In this document: positions 1 to 11,262 of the stretch, one piece after another
How positions within the stretch are numbered: position 1 is the stretch's first letter
How the letters are laid out: each line of letters begins with the position of its first letter
Assembly (NCBI GenBank): GCA_027475525.1
Contig: JAMWFC010000033.1
Coordinates: forward strand, 850,279 to 914,278
Reading direction: 5' to 3'
Origin: Macrolepiota albuminosa
Taxonomy: Eukaryota; Basidiomycota; Agaricomycetes; Agaricales; Agaricaceae
Length of the DNA stretch: 64,000 nucleotides
Notes under the pieces: generated by a model
What the model was told of the DNA's origin: nothing
Seen by the model: only the letters and a program-made list of their open reading frames with translations
Databases searched by the model: none
Made by a program: the position numbers and the translations under genes

Positions 1-877
1 AAAGCATTGCAAGTGTTTGACCAAATGTCCAATTGCCATCAGTGCTTTCTAAAACAGTGTCGTTCTCCTTGAGTGAAAGCTCGGTATCAGCTAGTAGAAC
101 AATAATAACACAAGCCAGTGTGAAAAACCCTGGTAATAGTGGCGCAACTGGTTTTGCCAGATACTGGAATATCTTTTGGACAGGCAACACTGCTATTGCA
201 TCTGACGAGGGCAGTGCAACATTCTTTTTTTGATAAAAGAAGATAATGGGTCCAAGGATAAGAGCCAGGGGAACAATCATGTTCAGGACTGGTGTTGCGA
301 GAAGACTGTAGACTATAAGAGACCATGTTCGTAGACCGCTAGATAAAAGTGGGACTCGTTGGCCAAATATAACAATGGCGACACGTTGTGGACATTCTAG
401 AGAGCCTCCGAAGGTTGCAGGTTGGCTCCAAAGCCATAATCCGACAGTTGACATTAGAGTGAGGTGGAATGAACCAATCCAGAAAACGGGTTCTTTGAGA
501 CCATCCCGCACTTCTCCGAGGAATGCTCTTAACCCATCCAGACCCTCTCGTTTCCTTTCAAGTTGACGAGAAGCATAGAGCAGAAAGTAGATGAAAACAT
601 TGGTGTTGTTCATCCAACTGAGGTTGAGAATAATCGTAGCATTGACGTTACTCAAGCCAAGGGTACGGGCTTGAATGATGGCTGAGAAGAGAAGAGCGAA
701 GGCAGTGATGAGAATGGTAGATGATTGTTGTTCAATTGTGGCAAGCTCATTCCGCGTAACCTTCCCATCCCAAAGAACACGGGCAGCTGGAAAGAAGCTG
801 AAAATGTTTTGAGCATAGATAGCGGTTCGGACACCAATACCCGTGATATCTGGATTGGAAGCACAGAGGCCGGACAT
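1..877 (-). CDS. multi-pass membrane protein, C-terminus cut by window edge
   Basis: An uninterrupted frame of 292 codons runs from an ATG at 877 to the left edge without a stop, so the gene continues outside the window. The N-terminus has a short hydrophilic head, then at least five hydrophobic stretches near residues 52-70, 77-101, 132-151, 185-214 and 247-263, joined by charged loops (for example ERKREGLDGLRAF near residue 107). This is the pattern of an integral membrane protein with an extracellular or luminal N-terminus. I recognise the general look of a fungal-specific membrane protein family of unknown function, but no catalytic motif is visible and I assign no role. No intron is evident in the visible part. 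It is transcribed in the same direction as the next three genes, with about 930 bp to uL2. Confidence 0.72.
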   Translation of the reverse strand, partial: MSGLCASNPDITGIGVRTAIYAQNIFSFFPAARVLWDGKVTRNELATIEQQSSTILITAFALLFSAIIQARTLGLSNVNATIILNLSWMNNTNVFIYFLLYASRQLERKREGLDGLRAFLGEVRDGLKEPVFWIGSFHLTLMSTVGLWLWSQPATFGGSLECPQRVAIVIFGQRVPLLSSGLRTWSLIVYSLLATPVLNMIVPLALILGPIIFFYQKKNVALPSSDAIAVLPVQKIFQYLAKPVAPLLPGFFTLACVIIVLLADTELSLKENDTVLESTDGNWTFGQTLAML

Positions 878-1806
878 GGTGATCAGAGGTAAAAGCTCCG
901 ACACTCTGAAGCATAGCCTTTATACACCAGCATATAGAATGATTCGATTTTCCACGACTCCATCGGAGTTTGACGGCACGGGCCTCTTGAGAATTGTATG
1001 GAGTAAGTTCATATAATTATGCCTTTCAAGTAACACCTGATCCGAAAAATTCACGTTGTCAGGAACATCGCGCTTAAAAACTGCTTCCACAGCATGTAGG
1101 AAGAAATGTGCAGATGGCGGCTTACATATAAGGTGTCTCGAGAATAATCCTACTGAAGCTCGTCAAATCATTGGCTACAGTGGCTAGCGTCGCAAATTTC
1201 ATCCAAAGCCGATCATTCACCCCTCCACTTCCCATTTATCTGACTTCGTCAAGCACCTGAAACGTAAAACTAGCTCAGCACCTTACAAAACAGGCTTGAA
1301 ATGTGGAAAGACAGAGACTACGAATGTTCCATGACAGCGGGGGAAATGAATATACGCGGCAGCGCAGTACGAGCTGGGAAGAACGGTATCGTGAAGGGAG
1401 AATGAGCGTTGGCTTTCCAAGTAGAAACAAAACCATTTTCCGCGGCTATTGTCTTCAAAAATCGTAGCCATGTGACCGGTTATTCATGCTTACTTTCGTG
1501 CGTACTAACACGTTTGTCAGTTCGTTTGTAATAATATTCGCCTATCATGTTGGTATCTCGTCCTCTTCAACAACTCGATATCGCGACTTCAAAATACTTA
1601 CAGACGCAAACTATAAAGCTTGAACTTGATGCAGATGTTCAAGTCGTACTGTTTCAGATACATCAAATCATATGGGCATAGAGGGCATATAGGCTCTGTA
1701 AGTCGTGAAGGCATACTCGCTGCATACAGAATTTTTGGATGTGTAAAGGGCAAGGAAAAACAGAACAATGTACGGCGACAGAGGAACCAACTCAAGATAC
1801 CCCAAT
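878..1806. other. intergenic region upstream of the membrane protein gene
   Basis: No convincing coding frame, repeat or RNA gene is visible. It should hold the promoter of the minus-strand membrane protein gene and the 3' end of the uL2 transcript. Short open frames here (for example 1283-1471 on the minus strand) lack any recognisable feature. Confidence 0.5.
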
Positions 1807-2804
1807 CTAAACCTCCTTGACCTTGACGGTACCACGCAGCAGACCAGTCTATTTGATGGATACAGTGAGCAAGACCACGCAAGTAAACGAAAGAATTTTA
1901 CATACCCGACGAGCAGCAATGAGACCAACTTTCTGTCCAGGAACAGCAGAGCGGGCAATTGTCGACGCCTTACCAATGTGTTGATGGTTACCACCACCAT
2001 GAGGATGGTCTACGGGGTTCATCGCAACACCACGAGTACGAGGCCAGCTGAAAGGGGACACAGGCCGTCAGAAAAGGTACAATAAAGTCAACAAGAAGAG
2101 AACACACTTGTAGCGCTTGGCCTTGTATTTGAAGTACGCACGGCCAGCCTTGAGCAAAGGCTTGTCGATACGTCCACCACCAGCGACGATACCAATAGTC
2201 GCACGAGCACCGCCAGCGATGGTTTTCTTGGCACCACTAGGGAGACGGATGCGGGTCTTGTTCTCATCGGGTGAGTGGCCGATGACAGTAGCGTAGTTGC
2301 CAGATGTGCGAGCGAGTGCACCACGGTCACCAACTTTCTCCTCGACGTTGCAGATGATAGTACCCTCAGGGCACTGAGAGACGGGAAGAACGTTGCCAAC
2401 GGAGAGGGTAGCCTTCTTGCCGCAGTAGACGAAGGCACCAGTGTGGAGGCCCTCGGTAGCAATGAAAGTCTCCTTGCGGAGCTTGTAGCGGTAGGGGTCA
2501 CGGAAAACGACGCGAGCGAGAGGAGCACCACTAAAATCTTGAGGTTAGACATCGTCGCATCTCGCATGTTGTGTAATAGGGCTCACCGGCCAGAGTCATG
2601 GATGATCTCCTTCACAATACCCCGGACGTAACCATTGCTCTCAGCAAAGTCAAGGTTGCGGAGCTTGGCGGGAGCCTTGTTATGATGAGTATGCGCCTTG
2701 AACTGAAGACCAAAAGTCGAATCAGCGAAAAGTCAAAGTTTCTGCATTTTCCAGCGACGTACGATAGCGTGCGAGCGCCTTTGTGCCCTGATAACCCGAC
2801 CCAT
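1807..2804 (-). CDS. RPL2: 60S ribosomal protein uL2 (L2/L8), five exons
   Basis: Exons (minus strand): 2804-2763, 2702-2587, 2530-2108, 2047-1906, 1848-1807; joined they give 765 nt, 254 residues, the usual eukaryotic uL2 length. The start reads [14 protein letters not shown] and the end [13 protein letters not shown]. The hallmark [20 protein letters not shown], which contacts the peptidyl-transferase centre, is intact in exon 4, followed by [22 protein letters not shown]. All introns are short with GT-AG borders (donors GTACGT, GTGAGC, GTGTGT, GTATGT). Two exons are only 42 nt, which is why open-frame scans miss the gene ends. Exon 3 ends and exon 4 begins inside codon 216, giving RYNWPRTRG where many fungi have RNCWPRTRG. 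uL2 is a universal core protein of the large subunit; expression should be high and constitutive. Confidence 0.96.
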
Positions 2805-3664
2805 TCTAGATTCTGAAGAAAGAGCAGTCAGTAACGGAATGTAGACAACGACCCAGAAAAATTCGGCAGGGCAAGTACATCCATCGACACCAAAGTCAAT
2901 CCAACTGGAAATCCACCGTTTTCAACGCCGATTTCTTCTCAGAGATCCCGAAGACGTCGCAGATGCACCTGAGGACGATTTTGGGAACGCGAAGGGGCAT
3001 ACTTACATCCTAGTGTCTTGAGGAAATGCTGAGTCCTGGTTGTCAACACTCGCACCCCAAACCGGGGACATTACAAACATCACCAAACCATATTTACGTA
3101 ATCATGTTGCGAACTATTCCCTTGATCAATTTTCCTCAACACACGCTACACCCTGGACAAGGTACTGTACACCGGCCTATCGGCCCGCCTCTTAGCTCTG
3201 TATTGTAGCTTGCCGGCGTTAAATAAATTCATTCATTCGTTCAATCTTATAACTAATTGTTGACTTCCAAACCAGGTCTCCTACAATTGGGCTTAAAAAC
3301 GAAGTAAAACAATTCAGGCCTGGAAATAGACTGCCTCTTAGGACAGAATATGATACAAACCTGAACTCTACACATACACATGTGTAATAGCAATTTTTCT
3401 AAGAATATGGGCTGAAAAAACAGCTTCAAAACACATTTTTCAAATAATAAAATTGAGTTGCTTGTCTGCTAGGGGTTAACAATTGTAGGTATGCCTAGTA
3501 GTCAATGTAACTATTCAAAACAACAATGTTCCTATATGTATTGAGCTTCATAAAGTATTTACTACAACTTCAGACTAGAAGTAGATACTGGAGTGTACAT
3601 AACAGTAACTGAAGAAGTTAACAATCTAAGAAGCCACTTTCAATGTAAGAGTAATGCAGCAGTA
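2805..3664. other. intergenic region between uL2 and the NLR-like gene
   Basis: The part next to 2805-3000 should be the uL2 promoter and 5' leader. The stretch 3220-3660 is AT-rich and holds the 3' end of the NLR-like transcript. I see no gene, structured RNA or repeat. Confidence 0.5.
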
Positions 3665-6600
3665 CTACGGATCAGTCAAGACTTTGTCAAGGTGATCTTG
3701 AGAATACCATTTTTGCAATGCTCTAAGTTCATCAATGCTGGGACTAAGCTTTGGATTCTTCAAATGTTCTAAAAAGATTTGAATCCGAAGAATATCATGC
3801 TGAGAGTTTCTTGTTGGTTCTTCAGAATAATGCTGGTTCAATGCCTCTTTAAATGCTTTTTGTGCATCTGTATCTTTTCCTAATTTTGCCCATGCAACTC
3901 CCATTCCTTCTAAAGCATCACTTGAAGATGGAAGTCCTAGAGACTTACTCATTTTGACACTTTCAATAAAATGTTGAAGAGAGCCATCATAGTCACCCTG
4001 TGCAGATGCTATTTGACCAAGAGTACGCAATGCTGATAAACATCCAATAGAATATCCAATATTTTTACATTCTTCCAATGATGATGTTGCCCATGATTTT
4101 GCCTGATCATACTGACATATTTTATAATAGAACATTGCAAGCCGCATAGTAGATATTGCATGGCAAGACAAATTATTGATGTCTGCAAAAATTTCTTCTG
4201 CCATTTCTAGTGAGCTGAGAGTTAGAGCATAAGTTTCTTCCATAGTACTATATTGCCAGCCCAATTCTCCAAGGGCCAACTCACAGCACCCAATACCATT
4301 TTCATCATTGATAGATTCAAAATTGATTTTTGCTTCTCTAATGGCCTCAATCCGAGAGTCAATAGTGACATTAGGATAAAATGCCAGTGCATGATTTATT
4401 GCAAGATAAGTTTCTGCAGCTCTCTTTCTATCAGGCACAGAAAGAAAGAGATTGAGGGCTTCTTTGAAATATTGCAAACATTTGTCAATATGAATAAAAT
4501 TCAAATTCATTGAGATGTCACCATAACAGATCAGAATGTCACCTTGAAGAACCTTATCATCTAGACCTTGCACAAGTTTTAGTGCATGCTCAATAATATT
4601 GACTTGAGGCCTATTGTTCTTTTGATAGTGTGCTAATAAGAGAAGCCCATTTCTAATAATCTGAGGATCAGAAGTGGTGACCTGAAGAAAAATAGTTTCA
4701 AGATTGCTTTCTTCCTGAGACAATGCAGCAACATGCTCTTTGTATGATGGATCATTAAAATCTGCTTCATGATGCTTTAAAAATGCACAAGCAGTCTTGA
4801 CCATTGAAGTATAAACATCAGAGTTAAAACGAGAAGGATCAAGAATATAACTTTGTATAACAGGAAGAACAAAATATGTTGAACTTCTTTCCTCAACAAG
4901 GGAAGCACCTTTAAGCACACTGAGTGCTCCTACTAATTGAGACAAACCACATGCCCACCATTTAGAAAGCATATAGAATGATGTTCCAGTTGGAAGCATT
5001 GAAAGTATACATAGAAGGTTGAATGCTTCAGGATGGGCCTTCATAGGTGAACTATAAACTGATAGACCAATTGAAATATCCATGCTACTTTTAGCATCCA
5101 ATCCTTGTCCTAGCATAGATGTACCTGAAACATTATATTCCTTCATAAGCTCTGCTGCAGAAAGATGAATCATCTTTGCTACTTTTGCCAATAATGTGAC
5201 AGCCAATGGCATGTAACTTACTAGCCCTAACAAGAGAGAGAGATTGGGATCATCATTGCCCTCAGGATGGTGAGCTATATAGATCTCTTGAGCTGCATTC
5301 TTATCAACACCATGAAGATCTTTGGAGTACCATGAGATATCATCACAAGGTGGTGGGAAAGACCTTGTGGTAAGAAATAAGGTTACATGTTTGATTTCAT
5401 GTATATCATACAAAACTTGCTCTATATCTGATCTTGCTCCATCAGCATCCCATGGGGTTTCAAAGTTGTCAAGCAAAATTATAATAGGTGGTGAAGTTTG
5501 AAGAGCTTTTATGATGGCACCTCGAGCATCTCCTGTATCCTTAGGAATGGCCAAAGATAATTTTAGAGTATCAAGAAATAGTGAGGCAGATGTAGCTTTA
5601 ATACATGGAACCCAAACTCGAAGGTGGCTTTCATATTTGGCTTTTACATTTGGATGACCCATTACAGCCAGAGAGGTTGAAGTTTTGCCCATACCACCAG
5701 GTCCAAAAAGACAGATATGTTTTTGCAATGGTCCAGTGATGATATTTATAAGTTCCATTACAAGAGCATCACGGCCATAGAAGATGGCTGAATTGTTTGG
5801 GATGGGAGCCCGAGATTGTATTATTGACATACTCACTGGCAAACGCTCATCAAGCATTGCCTTCACATCATCCATTGTAATTTGAAGAATCTTGAGTGAT
5901 TCTTGTTGTGCAGTATAAAACACCATAATTTGTTGTTGAAGTTGAGTTAGTATCTTTGTGTGGTTAATAGTACAAGCTAACTGGAGGAAACATTAATCCA
6001 CCTTTACATACACTCCATTTAGAAAGACTTACATTGAAACTTTCAAGGGAATTATTGACTATTGCAATACACTTGTTAACTCTACTTTCATTCAGACCCT
6101 GAAAGAAAATTAGAAGAAGGCAATGTTGTGATGCAATTTTGTCAAGGATATCCTTAATGTACTCCATATCCCTGAAGCCAACGTCCTCAATTTGAAACAA
6201 AAAAAGTATGGAGCTTGTACAAACTTGTTGAAGGTATCAATATCTTTGATCAGCTTATCGTGTATTTCTTCCTCCTTCTTGCCCTTGAGTTCATTCACAA
6301 AGACAGCGACTAATGTCTTGATGCGGACCTTGAGATCTTCGGCACGTTCAAGAGTGACTTGAGTATCCTGTTTTTGAATAGATAATAAGTGACAGAAAGT
6401 ACGAAAAGGCTTGTAAATACTTACATCACATGCCTTGATGATGTTCGCAGCAACCTGCACAGCTGCACCAAAAGCAGGGATAGGCACTGCTTGAGATATA
6501 GCTTCGAGTACCTGGAAAAATCCTCTGGCAGCCTGGCCAGCATATTCGTTGGTGGTGGGAGGGGCAATGTCCATACCACTGGCCTCTTTCGTAGGATCAT

Positions 6601-6735
6601 GGGTCTAGAGGGCCAATACATCTCGTTCTCTGTATCATTATTTAGGTAACTCACCTGGACAAAATCTTCAGCGACATTCTTGGCTGCTGAAGATGGAGAG
6701 CAGGGAAAACACTGGCGGAATTTGATAGTACGCAT
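3665..6735 (-). CDS. NLR-like STAND ATPase: MLKL/HeLo-like N-terminus, NTPase, TPR-like repeats
   Basis: Exon model (minus): 6735-6655, 6604-6425, 6367-6225, 6171-6033, 5890-3665; 2769 nt, 922 residues, all junctions GT-AG and in phase. Residues about 45-180 (QVLEAISQAVPIPAFG, then ELKGKKEEEIHDKLIKDID) look like the four-helix MLKL/HeLo-like domain that Agaricomycetes place in front of NLR ATPases. A P-loop GPGGMGKT lies near residues 244-251, Walker B IIILLDNFETPW near 317-328, TLFLTTRS near 351 and an MPLA motif near 408, as in NB-ARC-type STAND proteins. From about residue 600 helical pairs with TPR character follow. Family knowledge: such fungal NLRs act in non-self recognition and regulated cell death; the ligand here is unknown. 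The last intron (6032-5891) is the least certain junction. Codons are visibly more A/T-rich than in uL2. Confidence 0.85.
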
Positions 6736-7500
6736 CGTCACAGTTCGAGGACAAGACAAGACGGGCAAAATCTTGAACGTTTGACCCCCGTGGTGTTTTT
6801 GCTTTGTCAAGAAATGGAAGTGATCACCGTTGCAAAGGAAGAATACAACCGTCAAAACAATAGGTCTGCCAGATGTCATTACAGCATGAGCTTGATGCCA
6901 TTGTATTCGTTGCTTCGCGACTTCTTGTAAATCTCAGCAAACAGGTACAATGGTTGAGTAGTGACATAACCATTACAACAGTCATCTCAAGTTCACAGAT
7001 CTAGAGATGTATCTACAAACTCTATGGACATACAATCCGTCAATCTCTGCACTTGGATCAAAGTCTTTCCTTCCTCCATTTAGGCCCTTGATCATGGACT
7101 CACTGGTCAAACGTTTCATCAAAAACACGCGGAATCTATTCCAGGCTAAGCCAGGCACCGTCCTCTTCTGAGATTTAGCGTCGAAATACTCTCCCATCCA
7201 TCCATCATTCTTTGTCCTCCCATAGGTATCCACCATTGTATTCTTCACAATGACGCACACTCATTGCACTTCCGACTGCCTTCACATCCCAAGTTCACGG
7301 ATGACGTACCTCTTAGATACCCAAGTTCGCGAGCGCAGACCACCTTTCATGCGACTTTTGCCGTAGACAACATAAAAGTAGGCCCCAGAATGAGTTCCAT
7401 TCTATTCCAGTTTTCTTAGTGCTGGAAGCTCGAAGAAAAAGGGGTATATTGACGCAGACAGCGCTCATCCAGATATCCATGTTTGAAAAATACGAAAATG
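6736..7500. other. intergenic region between the NLR-like gene and the SH3 gene
   Basis: Contains the presumed promoter of the NLR-like gene and the 3' end of the SH3 gene. Open frames such as 6982-7260 (minus) have no recognisable motif. Nothing else is seen. Confidence 0.45.
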
Positions 7501-8548
7501 TTACACGAGTTTGACGTAAGAAGCAGGAAACAGCCCCTTGTGGCCATTGTATTCTCCTGTCCACCTGTAATTCCAATCGGTCAACGGAACAGTTGATAGA
7601 ATAAGCGTAAAAAACAGCACCAATCATCCGAAGTTCGTTCTGTGATCAGCACATGTTCATTCTCCTTGATTTGTAGGTCGCCAGGTTCCTGAATGAGTGG
7701 GTGTGTCATTCCAAGTGTGAAGGGGATAGCAATGAGACTCACCTGAGAGTTATAATCGTACAAAGCCAATGCCCATTCCCCGTGAGACTGGTCCTCTGGC
7801 TCCGGCTCTGGCTCCGGCTCAGGTTTTCGCGCAGGAGGCACTGGGGGTTCAGAAGTAGGATTGCGAGTAGGCGGCGGCGGAAACGTATTTTTCTTGAGTG
7901 GAAAAGCTGGCGGCGGCGGCGGGGCTGCGGGAGCTGGGTTCTTGTTCTTGTTCCCAGGGTATAATGAACCAAGCATGGCACCCTTGGACGAGGTATCGAG
8001 ACTTCCGAGTTTCTGTCGTAGCACATATCGGTTCATGTACACCCTTGAGCAGCACGTAAATCCATTACCTTGCTTGATACGAGCCCGGATGCGCCGGCAG
8101 GCTTTTGAGCGATAGGAGGTGCGGTTCGTTGAGGTGGTCCTGAAGAAAACGCGGCAATTCGACCAGCAACGCTACTATTGACTTCAGGCTCTGCTTCTGG
8201 CTCCTAGCAGAGACGTCAGATATACATTCAACGTATGCACGTAGACGAGCTCACGTTCGAACTCGTTGACTTTGTTACTCCAAGCCCGTGCTTCAGGCCC
8301 ACGGGAGAACTAAACGCGCGGTGAGCCGCTGAAGCAGCAGCAGAGGCCGCTCCGCTATATCCAGTCCCGGAACCATCAGAAGCACTTGTCGTGGCGAGCT
8401 TCCCGAACACATCAGGCCGGGATGCAAAGTATCTGGTGGCAAATTGAGTGGATGGGTTCAAGTCAATCTCATCGCTACATAGGACGTACTCGTCTAGGAG
8501 GGAGAAAAAAGCCTCCTTTTCGTGGTTCTGGAGGTTTGCAAACACCAT
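7501..8548 (-). CDS. SH3-domain protein with proline-rich linker, six exons
   Basis: Exons (minus): 8548-8490, 8432-8255, 8203-8069, 8012-7743, 7688-7621, 7564-7501; 774 nt, 257 residues, every junction GT-AG and phase-consistent. The start MVFANLQNHEKEAFFSLLDE was chosen because it begins a conserved helical module (through EYFASRPDVFGK), although the frame is open further upstream. The middle (residues about 125-200) is proline-rich with PAPAAPPPPPAFP, PPPPTRNP and a PEPEPEPEPE acidic run. The C-terminus (about 202-257) is a complete SH3 domain: ALYDY, GDL, DDWWTG, GLFPASYVKL. Proteins of this layout in basidiomycetes are predicted actin-patch or endocytic adaptors related to Las17-binding SH3 proteins; that role is inferred. 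The SH3 core itself is split by two introns. Confidence 0.9.
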
Positions 8549-8776
8549 TTGTCTAAAGTTGGGACAACCAATAAATGATCGACTGCGGTCTTTCATCAAC
8601 CATTGAATCTTATCTCGATCAACCGAGATGCCCTCCAACTTTGGAAGTTTGATTGATGGACGCTTCCACACAACTTGCATCAAGGCCTACCAAGTAAAAC
8701 CGGGGTTCTCACTACAATTGGACCACAAGAACATCGATTGTGAGTAAGCATATGAATGTCAAATGGTTCGGTGCGC

Positions 8777-9030
8777 CAGCCAAAGTACGCGGCATTTCTC
8801 TACTTCATCCACAAAGACTACATGGTGGCTGTGTGTCACAATCAAGGCAAGAGACCATTATGTGTGAAATTCTCCTCTAAACCAAGTTGAACTCTACCAT
8901 TATCATCTGAAGAGGCACATCAGTCACTTTTACAATCTGGAGCTTTGAGTCTTCCTCTGAATAACCCCGCGGCCAAAAAATTATTTCTGGAATAGTCGTC
9001 AGCTCCGTCCCTAGCCCTAGCTAATTATAT
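8777..9030. repeat. diverged dispersed repeat, copy 1 (R1)
   Basis: This stretch aligns by eye, collinearly, with 12817-13065: shared blocks include GCCAAAGTACG, TCTACTT, AAAGACTAC, CACATCAG, TTTACAATCTGGAGCT, TCTTCCTCTGA, TTTCTGGAAT and CGTCAGCT. A second shared block follows at 9524-9632 versus 13087-13183 (AAAACTCACAAA, CAGGAAACCAC, TAACCGCGTCATAAA, GACCGAACCCTAC). Copy 1 has about 500 extra bases between the blocks. No coding capacity or terminal repeat is clear; an old solo LTR or a non-autonomous element is possible. Confidence 0.65.
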
Positions 9031-9632
9031 AATAACAAAAGCTACTGCCGAATGGTTGAACATACTCGCGTATGCACCACATACTTCCCTGATCTACTAT
9101 ACGATATCAGTCTAGTGTACCGTCAGCGGATCCTGAGGATGACCCTTTTTTGTCAGTGCATATCTACCTCTTGCGTACTTCTCACCGGTAATTGATCAAG
9201 GAGACGTATTAGGGGACATCAAGGTATGGTTCCAAGTGGAGAGGCGGATCTTATAGATACAACACAATGGAAGAGGGCAGTGTAATCTCAGATGGCAGCA
9301 CAACAGAACAGGACCTCGATGTCTATTCGAGAGGCTAAGTAAGAGCGATTGCTACTAATGTATCTAAAGAGGGACGAGAGTGGCGGATATATATTGGTCC
9401 ATCAGTAGTACCGAAAAGGAACGTAGTAAGATTAAGCACAACTCGCTAACCCGTACTTATAAGAAGAATCTCCATCGGCGCGTTACGCTCAACACGATCC
9501 TCTGTTGCCGGACACATCGACACACCGTCACACCAAAAGACACAAGTATCCCATCAAAACTCACAAAACACATACGCGCAGGAAACCACACCAAATATCC
9601 TAACCGCGTCATAAACGACCGAACCCTACCTA
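9031..9632. other. intergenic spacer containing second R1 block
   Basis: Non-coding; 9524-9632 is the second block shared with the repeat copy at 13087-13183. The remainder shows no recognisable feature. The gag remnant abuts directly at 9633. Confidence 0.45.
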
Positions 9633-10715
9633 TGTTAGAAGGTTACACGAGCCTTCTACTGTCTGGGATGCCAGGTAGGCTGCGATTGTGTCGGAATCGC
9701 CCTCTAGGGTAAACGCGTTGCCCCCGCCCGCCGGTGTGAATGTAATTTTCAACGTTTTCTTCCTATCTTTGTCTTTCTTACCGTAGTAGGCGAGGCGCGC
9801 TTTCTTCGACTCTTCCAGCGTCTTTCCTTCCATTGCACCGCCCTCAAGTATACACCATGGCGCTGTATGGCCCGTATGTACGTGGACTGGGCGGTTCCGG
9901 GCTTTGCATGTGGAGCAAATCAACCTGCTGCCTCTGGATGGCTTCGCTGCGAATGCCGTAGGTGTCGTATCTACAGGTGTATCTCCTGACTTGCCGACGT
10001 CCATGAGTACCTGTTTGCCCTCCAGAAACTGCCTGATCTGCGCTGGTCCGTATATCTTAGTATCGCCAGCTTGCCCCAGGTCACGGGAGATAATAGAACT
10101 AATGTGATTGTAGGACTTGTCGGATAGGGCGGATAGGGCGGATAGGGCGGCAATGGACTTCAGTAGGTCCTTAGTGACGTCCCCTGCATCGAACGCGCGA
10201 TCGATCTCGTCGAAAATCGTATCAACCGTCTTTGTGAGTGGCTCGGTCGAGGAGCATTTGATGGTCAGTGCTTCCTGCAGAAGTCGAACCTGTCTCACGA
10301 GGACCACGCCGCCGTGGCGATCTTTCAGGTAATTCCATAGATCCACTGGGTCCTCGCGTTCTACGCACAGTTTCTGTTCAGACGGGGATATGGCGCGTTT
10401 CAGGAAGGAAGCGGCTAGGCGCTTATTCGAAGCCCAGGCACGATGGGCACGTGGTTCGTACGTGGGATGCGGGGATAGAGGAGGATCAAAGATGTATTCC
10501 CAGAGCTGTACCATGGAGAGCTCGAGCTCCATCGTGTAGGCCCATTCTTCATATTTGCCGTCATCCTTGTCTAATATGTGCCCAGTCCAAGATGATGTGA
10601 TCTTTCCTACCGAAATCACGGTCGGATTGCTCGAATTGTCCACGAGTCTCATCTCGGCGATCCTGGTGGCGGTCGGAGGCGCAGGGGATCCAGTATTCTC
10701 GCTGGTCGTCGACAT
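9630..10715 (-). CDS. Copia-type gag polyprotein remnant
   Basis: An intact frame of 361 codons starts at an ATG at 10715 (MSTTSENTGSPAPPTATRI; an in-frame TTG lies upstream). The body matches Copia capsid architecture: WTGHILDKDDGKYEEWAYTM, then AISPSEQKLCVEREDPVDLWNYL, then an LLQEALTIKCS segment. Near the C-terminus CSTCKARN, then TGHTAPWCILEGGAMEG is the knuckle-plus-GGxMEG signature found in fungal Copia gag, though the first cysteine pair is widely spaced. No protease, integrase, RT or RNase H follows, so this is a solo gag, either a deletion derivative or a domesticated capsid gene. The stop codon lies inside a short repeat also present upstream of the gene (see next entry). It sits between repeat R1 and the Rim2-like gene. 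Confidence 0.78.
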   Translation of the reverse strand: MSTTSENTGSPAPPTATRIAEMRLVDNSSNPTVISVGKITSSWTGHILDKDDGKYEEWAYTMELELSMVQLWEYIFDPPLSPHPTYEPRAHRAWASNKRLAASFLKRAISPSEQKLCVEREDPVDLWNYLKDRHGGVVLVRQVRLLQEALTIKCSSTEPLTKTVDTIFDEIDRAFDAGDVTKDLLKSIAALSALSALSDKSYNHISSIISRDLGQAGDTKIYGPAQIRQFLEGKQVLMDVGKSGDTPVDTTPTAFAAKPSRGSRLICSTCKARNRPVHVHTGHTAPWCILEGGAMEGKTLEESKKARLAYYGKKDKDRKKTLKITFTPAGGGNAFTLEGDSDTIAAYLASQTVEGSCNLLT

Positions 10716-10869
10716 AGCAGTATGTGGCAAAAGGCAAGAGCAAAGACAATAAAGGTAATCGGATAATCAATCCGGCCAAGATGAGTGATCTTTTCACCTC
10801 GCAAATTCCAGAGTGTAACGCTTCGTATTCAGAGACAGCAACAGCCCATAACCTGTTAGAAGGTTACAC
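9633..10869 (-). mobile_element. deleted Copia element bounded by a 16-bp direct repeat
   Basis: The 16-mer TGTTAGAAGGTTACAC occurs at 9633-9648 and again at 10854-10869, flanking the gag frame. In the sense of gag it reads GTGTAACCTTCTAACA, with TAACA being a common Copia LTR end, and GGTTATGGGC directly follows the upstream copy as a possible primer-binding site. I infer that 10854 onward is the inner end of a degraded 5' LTR and that a deletion removed everything between gag and the other LTR. Confidence 0.5.
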
Positions 10870-11262
10870 TTCGGTACCTAGATTAAGTACGGTTTAAGTA
10901 CGATTTACAATCTAGGTAAGTGTTTCGCAGAGGGGAAACACAAAAAACGAATCGAGAGAACGAACATCCTTGCTGTCTTTCTCAATGGCTGTAAATTTCC
11001 TTTGTCTTCTGGGCCGAGTACGTAGCTGTGCCCTTGGCTGGTCAATAGTCTGTTATGAGGACATGGGAGTGAGTGACTAGAAATCGCAATCTAACTTTAT
11101 CATCCATGGGCAATCTATCAATAATCTAAGCGCGACTGTCGTTGCATGTGATCTGTCTAAAAAATTTGAGGTGGGTACGTCACTCTTTTTCCACCTCCTG
11201 TTTCTTCTTCCCTCATACCTCCTTCAATCTCGCTCTATCACTTCCCTAATTCCAGGAGTGAC
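10870..11262. other. upstream region of the Rim2-like gene
   Basis: Non-coding. It may include degraded Copia LTR sequence at its left end (GTACGGTTTAAGTACGATTTA near 10887) and the promoter of the mitochondrial carrier gene at its right end, which is pyrimidine-rich from about 11185. Confidence 0.4.

Noticed and set aside
6982..7260. Small minus-strand ORF between NLR and SH3 genes
   Set aside because: No recognisable motif, no intron-supported extension; likely untranslated or intergenic sequence.
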